Shown here: positions 1 through 12,200 of the stretch, one piece after another | How the letters are laid out: the number at the start of each line of letters is the position of its first letter | Numbering within the stretch: position 1 is the stretch's first letter | NCBI GenBank assembly: GCA_030710605.1 | Contig: CP092864.1 | Coordinates: forward strand, 143,675,361 to 143,739,360 | Origin: Cordylochernes scorpioides | Taxonomy: Eukaryota; Arthropoda; Arachnida; Pseudoscorpiones; Chernetidae | Direction: 5' to 3' | DNA: 64,000 nucleotides | Notes under the pieces: model-generated | Database searches by the model: none | What the model was told of the DNA's origin: nothing | The model's input: only the letters and a program-made list of their open reading frames with translations | Program-made: the position numbers and the translations under genes

Positions 1-2480
1 AAGCTACATTTTGGGCAAGTGAGGTAGATTTTGTTATTATTTTCTATCTTCAATGGCTTGTGGACCGTAAGGTCTGGGTGGCCATCTGCTCCAGGGGTGT
101 ACCAACTGTGCTTAGGTGGGATCCTCCAGTTCTTGCTTATTTTTGTTTTGGCTACTGTTTCTATTTCTTTAAAAGTAAGTTTATTTTTCTCTGGCAAGGG
201 TTCTTTTGTGCCTTTTTTCACTAGCACATCAGCAGCTTCATTGCCTTCAATGCCAACGTGTGAGGGTATCCATTGAAGGTGAATTTTTGAGGTTTTTGAG
301 CGTTTTTGGAGATAGCCAATTATGTTCCTGCTTACTTTGTCTCTAAGTTCCCCTGTGTGACTCAAGTGTTGTATGGCACTTCTACTATCAGTAAGAATCC
401 AGATATCTTGATAATTAGTATTTCTGATGGATTTTAAGGCTTCATAGATGGCTATAAGTTCTGATCTGAAGACTGAGCAAAAATCTGGGTTTCTTCTGTT
501 CATTTTCTCAATGCCATTTGTGGTTTTAATGAGACAGCAACTGCCAGTGTGTCCCAACTCATCTCTGCTACCATCAGTATAGATAGTTACACAAAGGGAT
601 AAGAAACAACAACAACATTCTGGAATTTGGTATTGTTTGTTGGTGGGTTCATTTAAAGTGTCATTAAAAATAACATTTTGTAGTGGTTTGCATGGAGACA
701 TTTTTTCTGCTAAATAATTTTTTTCCACTTTATATTTTAAAAATCCATTTCTTTTGGCCAGGTGTAGAGGGCTTTCTTTTTTGAGTCTTAAATTGGATTC
801 CCAATTAAGTATGTAATTGGAAGTTCTGTGTTTGTTTCCATAACTTTTGATTTTGTTTATATATTTTGGCAGATTGTAGCTTCTTCTATCCTTTAAGGGC
901 ATAATGTCTGCCTCGTAAAGTACAATATCATTAGGGCAGGTATTTCGAAGACCTGTAATAATTCTAGCTGCACTTAGTTGTATCCTTTCCAGTGATTTTA
1001 GATTTGTTTCAGATGCTGTGCCATAGATTTGATATCCATATTCCAGGATAGGTCTAATTAGAAATGTGTAAGTTAATTTTATTGTGGTTGCATCGGCTCC
1101 CCACTCTCTTCCTGAAATATATTTCAGGATTTTTAGTCGGTCTTTTCCTTTTCTAATAACTTCTTCAATATGTTTACTGGAGTTAATTTCTGGATTCAGA
1201 GTGTAGCCAAGATATTTAGGATGTTTATTATATTGTAATTGTTGTTCTTTCAGAATAATTTTTGATCTTATTTTGCATAGTTTCTTATCGGTAATAAAAA
1301 GACAGGTTTTAGATTTTTGGGGGTTAAATTCTAATTTATGTTTATTAGCAAATTTTTCTAGGTGGAGAAGAGTTTTGTTCGAATCCCTTTCAGCTTTTTT
1401 CCAGTTAGTGTTGCTGCTCCATAGAATAATGTCATCAGCGAAAAGTCCAATATTGGTTTTATGTGAAATATTTTCTTCTATGCCTGCAATAAATAGGGTG
1501 AAGAGATTTGGGCTAAGGACTGATCCTTGTGGTAATCCTTGGTACAATTTGAAGATTTTAGATAGAGTGCCATTATATTTGACCCTGATGTGTCTATTTT
1601 TAAGGGAATCATTTATCCAAGTGATAGCTTTTCCATCAATTTTGAAATGCTTGTATAATTTTTTAATTAACTTGTTTTTCCATACCTTATCAAAAGCTTG
1701 TGTAAGGTCTAAAAAAGCAGCTATGGTGTGGTTAGTTGGTTTTCTGTCTTGTGCATCTTTTACCTTTTGTGTGAAAAATAAGAGTTGGTCTATTGTCCCA
1801 TGTCCTTTCCTAAATCCATATTGTTCTTCTGGTAAGAGATTTCTCGTGTCTAGGTGGTAGATGAGTCATCTGAGTATAATTTTTTCCATTGATTTGCAGC
1901 AAATACTTGTGAGGGAGATAGGTCGGTAGTTTTTTGGGTCATCAGCAGATTTGTCAAGTTTTTTAATAGGAATTATTGTTGCAGTTTTCCAGTCTTGAGG
2001 CAATTTTCCAGTTTTCCAGGTGTTATTGAAAATTTCAAGAAGTCTTTCTTTGCCATTTTTGCCCAAGTTTGATATCATTTGGCCATGGATTCCATCTGGC
2101 CCAGGAGTCTTGTTCAGGTCAGTGTTTTCTAATGCATAATCTAGCTCTTTCATATTGATTTTTTTTCATGGAAAATATTATGAGTGCTGGTGACATTTTT
2201 AGTCATGAATAATCTTTCGGGCCTTTTTTTCAACTTTCTTATCTTTTATTTCAAATTTGATTTTACTACTTATTTGATATGAATTACCTAAAAGATTAGC
2301 AGCATTTTTGTCATTAGTTGCTGGGGTACTATCTGTATTCTTAATCATATTTGTGTTTTCAGTTTGTGGCTGGGCTCTGTCAATTTGTTTTGCCAAATGC
2401 CAAAGTTTTGTATTTGGGTTTCTTGGGTTCAGGTTTTCACAAGTTTATTTCCATTTTTCCCTTTTCATATTTACGTATAA
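1..2480 (-). mobile_element. LINE (I/Jockey-like) with RT and RNase H, decayed
   Basis: Minus-strand translation in several broken frames gives the reverse transcriptase start (LNKTPGPDGIHGQM, NYRPISLTSICCK, 1866-2153) and the catalytic FADDIILWSS near 1430-1446. An RNase H domain follows (YTDGSRDELGHTG, ELIAIYEALKSIRN, LTDSRSAIQHL, LQWIPSHVGIEGNEAAD, roughly 600-200), then the CPKCSL motif that starts the C-terminal zinc-binding segment. RNase H after RT points to the I/Jockey group. Stops and frameshifts make it dead. Its 3' end lies beyond position 1. About 30 bp of the same family's tail (GGATAAGAAACAACAAC, plus sense) sits at 590-618 as a small nested insertion. The most upstream supported part is the EN-RT linker at 2199-2396. 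Confidence 0.85.
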
Positions 2481-2659
2481 TCTTTTTATTTTTGCATTCA
2501 CAATGTTCAGTTCAGTTCTACATCCGCAAATCTTTGTTTCCTTTATCAAAAAGTATTTTCTGTTATTTGCTCAAAGTGCTTGGTTTATGGAAAGCATGCT
2601 ATATATGTGGGATGCAATATTGAGTACACACTGAAGTTTCTGTTATTTAAAACAATTTT

Positions 2660-2768
2660 ATTTATTTTTGCTTATCCCTAGTACGGGTGGTAAAGGCCAT
2701 TATAATCATGGTGGGTAGAGGTAGGCTACTGCTTTAACTGTAAGTGCACCATATGTCTACACATGTCT
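2660..2768 (-). repeat. tRNA-like SINE (family A), tail fragment
   Basis: Matches the 3' portion of family A, including TTGCTTATCCCTAGTAC and AAGTGCACCATATGTC. The tRNA-like head is missing. Confidence 0.7.
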
Positions 2769-3080
2769 TCTTCTTCTTTCTTATCTCCACACTGGGTGAA
2801 GTAGAATGCATCTGCCTTTGTCATTAAGACTGGGAGCACTACTCAGTGGCAGGCCGACTTAGCTCTAAAAGAAATGACCGCCTCTGACATGAGGAACAGA
2901 CACCATGTGCAGCCACTCCTAACATGAAGTACAAATGCTGCTCATCCTGTATCCCTGGAGTCCTTACAGGGTACTATCAGCTGGGCCAGCTGAGCCCAGG
3001 TTTTTTACTGAACTTGTTACTGCTCCCCCTCCTCCTTTTTCATCTGGGCTTGGGACCGGCAAAGTGGTCTGATGAAGTAG
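2767..3080 (+). repeat. Interspersed repeat family B, copy 1
   Basis: Begins with a CTT-rich segment and ends 'GGGACCGGCAAAG'. Five other copies lie at 15835, 26737, 28983 (minus), 34263 and 60888. No terminal inverted repeat, tRNA box or coding domain is recognised. The short open frames inside (SCIPG..GYYQPGQLSPGF) recur only because the DNA is repeated. Confidence 0.75.
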
Positions 3081-3164
3081 AAAGAGAGAGAAGCAGTAAG
3101 GAGCTGCTGAAACAATAAAGAGTAAATAATACCTCCCCTTGTCCCAACTGACTTACTGTGGCAG

Positions 3165-3265
3165 AGATGAGAAGATCCGTCCCGCGGTGGAGCGAGTCTT
3201 CAACATCTGGGAGGAGAGGAACATATACGAGGCGGACTTCATCGCAGAACTCAAGGATATTCTAG
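3165..3265 (+). CDS. RPRD2: RPRD2-like exon A: C-terminal part of CID domain
   Basis: Acceptor CAG at 3162-3164 and donor GTGAGA at 3266. The peptide DEKIRPAVERVFNIWEERN followed by IYEADFIAEL corresponds to the last helices of a CID (RPR) domain, whose usual signature is '..RVxxIWExRxVY..'. It enters in phase 2 and leaves in phase 1. Reading beyond the donor gives unrelated codons to a stop at 3328. The preceding CID exons are not in the window. Confidence 0.87.
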
Positions 3266-6200
3266 GTGAGAGCACACTGTATGGGGGAGAATACAGCTAC
3301 TGGTATGGAACACCAAACATATTTAACTAGGGATCTTCAAACTTTAAATCATCCTACTTCCAGAGATAAATAAAAGAAAATAAGACTTAATCCAAATAAT
3401 TTATTAGTGTGTGATGTTTCGGCAACAACATTGTCATCATCATCAGACAATAGAATAAAAAAAAAAATGATGATTGTGAAAAAAAAAAAACGATGAATAT
3501 GATTTTTTTAAAAATTCTTTTGTCTGATGATGGTGACAATGTTGTTGCTGAAACGTCACACACTAATAAATTATTTGAATTAGATCTTATTTTCTTGTAT
3601 TATAATCTACAATCCAAATTGTGCTTTATCATTCCAGAGATAAAGAAAAAGACATCTCCATATCGTGAAACTGAAAGTTGCTGATGGCTTGCACCATCTA
3701 TTGGAATCAATGAGAATAGTTGATATTTATTCTGATAGACGACGCAAGCCATCGGCAACTTTCAGTTGCATGATAATGAGATGCCTTTTTCTTTTTGATA
3801 GATATAGAACATCTCTTCTAAAGGAGATGCTAACATGTAATGATCGCGGCAACAATTTGGTGCTGATTTCTCTTGTAACAATTTTTATAACCTTTTTGTT
3901 TACCTTTTATTTACCTTTCTATTTTTAGCTTTTTCTTTTTCAAGTTCTGTTTGCCTTGTTTCACTTTTGATTATGGCTATTTGTATCTTTTTAAGAATGT
4001 TTTTTTTTTCTTCTAATTTTCCTTATTTTTTGGTGTACCATTTGCAAATAGTTTCCATTTAAAACATGATAAATGTAAAGATGTTTTGTTAATTAATAAG
4101 AGAGTCCAATGCAAAAATGTATATAACATTTAGGAAAAATGAACATGGATGTAAATTAACAATTATGCCAAATCTATTGTTTTGAATCATGATCAGTGAG
4201 CTGAAAATTATCCAAAATTTTGCTTAAAAAAAAAAAAAGGGTCAAGTTTAAATTTGTTATTATTATTATTTTTTGCTTATCCCTAGTACACGTGGTACAG
4301 ACCATGATAATCATGGTGGGTAGAAGTAGACGACTGCTTTTACTGTAAGTGCACCACATGTCTACACATGTGAAAAGCAGTTCGACTTTGCACTTACAAA
4401 TGTGCCAGAGCCCCGTGAATTTGTTATAAAGTTTGTTATATAAGCCTAGTATTTTAATTAGATATGGGGTCGGTGGAAGGATAGTCTAAACCGTTGGTTT
4501 TCGACTACTACGACCCGGGTTCGATTCCAGCATTGGGCTTTTTTCTTCTTATTTAACTAAAAAAAAAAAATGCTCCAATGTGCCCCAATTCTTGCAAAAG
4601 TTCAACCCCACCAGTGAGTGCAAGTAACCAAACGGAACTCTGGCAAATTTGTTGTTGTTGTTTCTTATCCCCTTGTGTAAAGATTACACGAATTCCATGA
4701 GTTCATGCTCCTCGAGCTGTTTTATGATGAGCAGCGGCCTCTCCCAAAGGTCCTGTTTAGTGCATCTAATGCAAGCCAAAATGTGTTCTGGAGCTGCAGG
4801 TACCAAACTACATTTTGGGCAAGTGGGATAAATTTTGTTATTATTTTCTATCTTCAATGGCTTGAGATGGCCTGTTCTAAATCTTGTTAGTGTTGTTTGA
4901 TGCTGTCTATTTCTGATCTTCAGAGCTTCTCCTGGGTTCACTCCACTGTACCAACTGTGCTTAGGTGGGATCCTCCAGTTCTTGTTTATTTTTGTTTTGG
5001 CTATTGTTTCTATTTCTTTAAAAGTAAGTTTATTTTTCTGTGGCAAGGGTTCTTTTGTGCCTTTTTTCGCTAGCACATCAGCAGCTTCATTGCCTTCAAT
5101 GCCAACGTGTGAGGGTATCCATTGAAGGTGAATTTTTGAGGTTGTGGCAAATTTGTAAGTGCAAAATGTGTAGACATGTGGTGCACTTACAATAAAAGCA
5201 ATCCCCTACTTCTACCCACTATGATTATTATGGCCTGTACCCACGTGTACTAAGGATAAGCAAAAAAACATTTTTTTTCAATTAGATATATATTTTTTGA
5301 GACTTTAGTTTTTTTTTATCGGGATAGTTAAATATTTAAAAAAAAAAAGGAAATTTTCAATGGAATGGAATTAGGATTACCTTTTAAGTGAAATTTCGCT
5401 ATATCCCTGGTTTGTTTTAACCAAGTTTTACTGTATACACACTCATGACCAAAACTTTGTTCAAACTTGGTCATATCGTTTCTCCAATAAAGGTCACTGA
5501 GTATCAAATATATTTCAGAGCCTGAATCCTGAAAGTTTTGTCCTCAAGATTTGTCCATGAGTGTATCTATAGATATTGATATATAAAAAGCACATGTGCT
5601 CCTGGTCAGGATATGCCTTCATTATTTTTAATATCAACACCTGACCTTTTTATTTTCTTTCTATTGTTTTCTTATGTGTTAAGCGTATTTACGCAAGTTT
5701 GGCCTTAAATACCTATTTCTTAGTTTTTCAAGAAGCCTCTGGGACCAAAAATCTTTTTGGTTGTAGTGGTACAGCCTGCTCCACGCTGACGAGCGCCAAC
5801 AACACGAAACACGTTCGTGGATGGCTTTTCTTGATTTATCAAGAAAATGGGTGGGCCAAATATTAGGGAACAGGCTAAATCAATGTTTAGTTGATTTCTG
5901 TTCCACCAGATGGCGCTCTGCCATCTAAAAAGCACATGTGCTTCTGGTCAGAATATGCCTTCATTATTTTTAATATCAGCACCTGACCTTTTTATTTATT
6001 TTTTATTGTTTTTACACATATACAGTTAAACCTGTCTATAGCGCCCTCTCTTGGGACTCACCAAGAGGGGGTGCTATAGACAGGTCACTTTTAATATAAA
6101 TCGCAACGTACTATGTATTTAAAATCTGGCGCTATAGAGAGGAAGGTGCTATTTAGAAAGGGCGCTGTAGACAGGTTTAACTGTATATATATGTATATGG

Positions 6201-9200
6201 TACCTCACCCTTCTTGAAAGTTAATCTCCATAGAATACTTGTGGTAATTATCCCAATGTGTGTGTAGTCAACTCCAAGGTGTCCTCCGTTGCCAGCTCCT
6301 CCTCCAAGATAATCTCAGAGTTTGAGGTGAGTGGGTGGGACTGGCCAGTGTGGGATGTTGGTGCTCACACAGCTGTGTCTGTCCAGTGTGCCAAGCTCAC
6401 CAAACAGATCGCCTTGACTGACAAACTCTGCAAAGAAAGAGCCGTTAAGGAAACCGCCTTCAGCAAAAAATCTGATCTTCCTTGGGATCAACTGCTTAGA
6501 AAGATGAAAGGTAAATTCCCCAATCCTGCTTCTTGAAAGTAACAGTGTTTGATTCACTGCTGCCAACAAAACTTGACTGTATACCTTGTTTTTTACCCTT
6601 CCACTTGGTTAGGTATTAATAAAAGTTGAGAGGCAACAAGTTAAGTACAGTAGGACCTTTATGAGTGGACACCTTTCTACAAAGGATAGTTTTAATCGCC
6701 AAAATTAATGATTTTTATTAAATAGCTACTCTCTGGTAAGAGGACATTTCTTTAAAGGACACTTTGACTCTGTGACTGGGTGTTATCCTATAGTGACAGG
6801 TTCGACTGTACTTGTACGATGGTAGCATTCAATACTGAGATCTACTGATTTAGCCTACTTGTATTCCTACAGTGTTGTACCAACATTTCTGTATTACACC
6901 CACCAAATCCACACCTCATGTGCAGTTAAAAAGTACTGAGACCAATTACAATTGCTCTTCATTGGAAAATTAACTTATTCACCTACACACACACACACAC
7001 CTACCCATATATTCTCATGCCCAGCAATGGCCGCAGCCTTGCAAAAAATTGACATGGAGCAGCAGCTTTACACACCCAAGATAGTGGACATTGCGACTAC
7101 TATGATAGAAATGCATGGAGACATCTGAGGCTCCTCATTGAACACAGCAACAATACAGTATACACATCCAAGATAGTGGACATTGCGACTGCTGTGATAG
7201 AAATGCATGGAGACATCTGAGGCTCCTCATTGAACACAGCAACAATACAGTATACACACCCAAGATAGTGGACATTGCGACTGCTGTGATAGAAATGCAT
7301 GGAGACATCTGAGGCTCCTCATTGAACACAGCAACAATACAGTATACACACCCAAGATAGTGGACATTGCGACTACTATGATAGAAATGCATGGAGACAT
7401 CTGAGGCTCCTCATTGAACACAGCAACAATACAGTATACACACCCAAGATAGTGGACATTGCGACTGCTGTAATAGAAATGCATGGAGACATCTGAGGCT
7501 CCTCATTGAACACAGCAACAATACAGTATACACACCCAAGATAGTGGACATTGCGACTACTATGATAGAAATGCATGGGGACATCTGAGGCTCCTCATTG
7601 AACACAGCAACAATACAGTATGCACACCCAAGATAGTGGACATTGCGATTGCTGTGATAGAAATGCATGGGGACATCTGAGGCTCCTCATTGAACACAGC
7701 AACAATACAGTATACACACCCAAGATAGTGGACATTGCGACTGCTGTGATAGAAATGCATGGAGACATCTGAGGCTCCTCATTGAACACAGCAACAATAC
7801 AGTATACACACCCAAGATAGTGGACATTGCGACTGCTGTGATAGAAATGCATGGGGACATCTGAGGCTCCTCATTGAACACAGCAACAATACAGTATACA
7901 CACCCAAGATAGTGGACATTGCGACTGCTGTGATAGAAATGCATGGAGACATCTGAGGCTCCTCATTGAACACAGCAACAATACAGTATACACACCCAAG
8001 ATAGTGGACATTGCGACTGCTGTGATAGAAATGCATGGGGACATCTGAGGCTCCTCATTGAACACAGCAACAATACAGTATACACACCCAAGATAGTGGA
8101 CATTGCGACTGCTGTGATAGAAATGCATGGAGACATCTGAGGCTCCTCATTGAACACAGCAACAATACAGTATACACACCCAAGATAGTGGACATTGCGA
8201 CTGCTGTGATAGAAATGCATGGAGACATCTGAGGCTCCTCATTGAACACAGCAACAATACAGTATACACACCCAAGATAGTGGACATTGCGACTGCTGTG
8301 ATAGAAATGCATGGAGACATCTGAGGCTCCTCATTGAACACAGCAACAATACAGTATACACACCCAAGATAGTGGACATTGCGACTGCTGTGATAGAAAT
8401 GCATGGGGACATCTGAGGCTCCTCATTGAACACAGCAACAATACAGTATACACACCCAAGATAGTGGACATTGCGACTGCTGTGATAGAAATGCATGGAG
8501 ACATCTGAGGCTCCTCATTGAACACAGCAACAATACAGTATACACACCCAAGATAGTGGACATTGCGACTGCTGTGATAGAAATGCATGGAGACATCTGA
8601 GGCTACTCATTGAACACAGCAACAATACAGTATACACACCCAAGATAGTGGACATTGCGACTGCTGTGATAGAAATGCATGGGGACATCTGAGGCTCCTC
8701 ATTGAACACAGCAACAATACAGTATACACACCCAAGATAGTGGACATTGCGACTGCTGTGATAGAAATGCATGGAGACATCTGAGGCTCCTCATTGAACA
8801 CAGCAACAATACAGTATACACACCCAAGATAGTGGACATTGCGACTGCTGTGATAGAAATGCATGGAGACATCTGAGGCTCCTCATTGAACACAGCAACA
8901 ATACAATATACACACCCAAGATAGTGGACATTGCGACTGCTGTGATAGAAATGCATGGAGACATCTGAGGCTCCTCATTGAACACAGCAACAATACAGTA
9001 TACACACCCAAGATAGTGGACATTGCGACTGCTGTGATAGAAATGCATGGAGACATCTGAGGCTCCTCATTGAACACAGCAACAATACAGTATACACACC
9101 CAAGATAGTGGACATTGCGACTGCTGTGATAGAAATGCATGGGGACATCTGAGGCTCCTCATTGAACACAGCAACAATACAGTATACACACCCAAGATAG

Positions 9201-12200
9201 TGGACATTGCGACTGCTGTGATAGAAATGCATGGAGACATCTGAGGCTCCTCATTGAACACAGCAACAATACAGTATACACACCCAAGATAGTGGACATT
9301 GCGACTGCTGTGATAGAAATGCATGGAGACATCTGAGGCTCCTCATTGAACACAGCAACAATACAGTATACACACCCAAGATAGTGGACATTGCGACTGC
9401 TGTGATAGAAATGCATGGAGACATCTGAGGCTCCTCATTGAACACAGCAACAATACAGTATACACACCCAAGATAGTGGACATTGCGACTGCTGTGATAG
9501 AAATGCATGGATACATCTGAGGCTCCTCATTGAACACAGCAACAATACAGTATACACACCCAAGATAGTGGACATTGCGACTGCTGTGATAGAAATGCAT
9601 GGGGACATCTGAGGCTCCTCATTGAACACAGCAACAATACAGTATACACACCCAAGATAGTGGACATTGCGACTGCTGTGATAGAAATGCATGGAGACAT
9701 CTGAGGCTCCTCATTGAACACAGCAACAATACAGTATACACACCCAAGATAGTGGACATTGCGACTGCTGTGATAGAAATGCATGGAGACATCTGAGGCT
9801 ACTCATTGAACACAGCAACAATACAGTATATACACCCAAGATAGTGGACATTGCGACTGCTGTGATAGAAATGCATGGGGACATCTGAGGCTCCTCATTG
9901 AACACAGCAACAATACAGTATACACACCCAAGATAGTGGACATTGCGACTGCTGTGATAGAAATGCATGGAGACATCTGAGGCTCCTCATTGAACACAGC
10001 AACAATACAGTATACACACCCAAGATAGTGGACATTGCGACTGCTGTGATAGAAATGCATGGAGACATCTGAGGCTCCTCATTGAACACAGCAACAATAC
10101 AGTATACACACCCAAGATAGTGGACATTGCGACTGCTGTGATAGAAATGCATGGAGACATCTGAGGCTCCTCATTGAACACAGCAACAATACAATATACA
10201 CACCCAAGATAGTGGACATTGCGACTGCTGTGATAGAAATGCATGGAGACATCTGAGGCTCCTCATTGAACACAGCAACAATACAGTATACACACCCAAG
10301 ATAGTGGACATTGCGACTGCTGTGATAGAAATGCATGGAGACATCTGAGGCTCCTCATTGAACACAGCAACAATACAGTATACACACCCAAGATAGTGGA
10401 CATTGCGACTGCTGTGATAGAAATGCATGGGGACATCTGAGGCTCCTCATTGAACACAGCAACAATACAGTATACACACCCAAGATAGTGGACATTGCGA
10501 CTACTATGATAGAAATGCATGGGGACATCTGAGGCTCCTCATTGAACACAGCAACAATACAGTATACACACCCAAGATAGTGGACATTGCGACTGCTGTG
10601 ATAGAAATGCATGGAGACATCTGAGGCTCCTCATTGAACACAGCAACAATACAGTATACACACCCAAGATAGTGGACATTGCGACTGCTGTGATAGAAAT
10701 GCATGGGGACATCTGAGGCTCCTCATTGAACACAGCAACAATACAGTATACACACCCAAGATAGTGGACATTGCGACTGCTGTGATAGAAATGCATGGAG
10801 ACATCTGAGGCTCCTCATTGAACACAGCAACAATACAGTATACACACCCAAGATAGTGGACATTGCGACTGCTGTGATAGAAATGCATGGAGACATCTGA
10901 GGCTCCTCATTGAACACAGCAACAATACAGTATACACACCCAAGATAGTGGACATTGCGACTGCTGTGATAGAAATGCATGGAGACATCTGAGGCTCCTC
11001 ATTGAACACAGCAACAATACAGTATACACACCCAAGATAGTGGACATTGCGACTGCTGTGATAGAGATGCATGGAGACATCTGAGGCTCCTCATTGAACA
11101 CAGCAACAATACAGTATACACACCCAAGATAGTGGACATTGCGACTGCTGTGATAGAGATGCATGGGGACATCTGAGGCTCTTCATTGAACACAGCAACA
11201 ATACAGTATACACACCCAAGATAGTGGACATTGCGACTGCTGTGATAGAGATGCATGGGGACATCTGAGGCTCCTCATTGAACACAGCAACAATACAGTA
11301 TACACACCCAAGATAGTGGACATTGCGACTGCTGTGATAGAAATGCATGGAGACATCTGAGGCTCCTCATTGAACACAGCAACAATACAGTATACACACC
11401 CAAGATAGTGGACATTGCGACTGCTGTGATAGAGATGCATGGAGACATCTGAGGCTCCTCATTGAACACAGCAACAATACAGTATACACACCCAAGATAG
11501 TGGACATTGCGACTGCTGTGATAGAGATGCATGGGGACATCTGAGGCTCTTCATTGAACACAGCAACAATGCAGTATACACACCCAAGATAGTGGACATT
11601 GCGACTGCTGTGATAGAGATGCATGGGGACATCTGAGGCTCTTCATTGAACACAGCAACAATACAGTATACACACCCAAGATAGTGGACATTGCGACTGC
11701 TGTGATAGAGATGCATGGGGACATCTGAGGCTCTTCATTGACAACCAATTACAATTACATTTGGTATTTTGGTAACAGGAATTTTGCCATTATCAGTTAA
11801 CAATGAAGCCTAGTTGGCTGATGGGGAATCCTGTGGGTGCAGACAAGAGCCATGGCTACCAGTACACCCAAGAGCTGGATGAGACAGCTCACATGCTGGA
11901 AGGCATCATCGCTGCCTTTGTCAGTGAGCAGGAGGAGAGAAACAAGGAACAAGAGCTGCTGGAGCAAGCCCACCTCTACTATGGCTCCATGCGGAGGGAT
12001 TCTAAAGCCATAGCTAATGTAAGCTTCCCCACGGGCACCTATACTGTGATAGAGTGTATGTATGTATGTATGCAAATTGTCTACTTCCCATTCTGTCAGT
12101 TTATCATACCACCAGAGTTTGTTTTTTCATAGCTTCTAGTTGGAATGACTGAATTAATTGGAATGTGCTAAAAACTTGCACCCTTGTCTCTTATGCCAGG

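Noticed and set aside
31..1860. Plus-strand frames of 81 and 195 aa
   Set aside because: Antisense of the LINE RT and RNase H domains.
7070..11740. CRISPR-like regular array
   Set aside because: Whole units repeat with no unique spacers, the genome is eukaryotic, and the unit is a LINE tail.
7100..11748. About fifty overlapping 66-85-aa minus-strand frames (MHFYHSSRNVHYLGC...)
   Set aside because: They are translations of a 92-bp tandem repeat; since 92 is not divisible by three, each frame runs through two to three units and stops. No start context, splice sites or domain.
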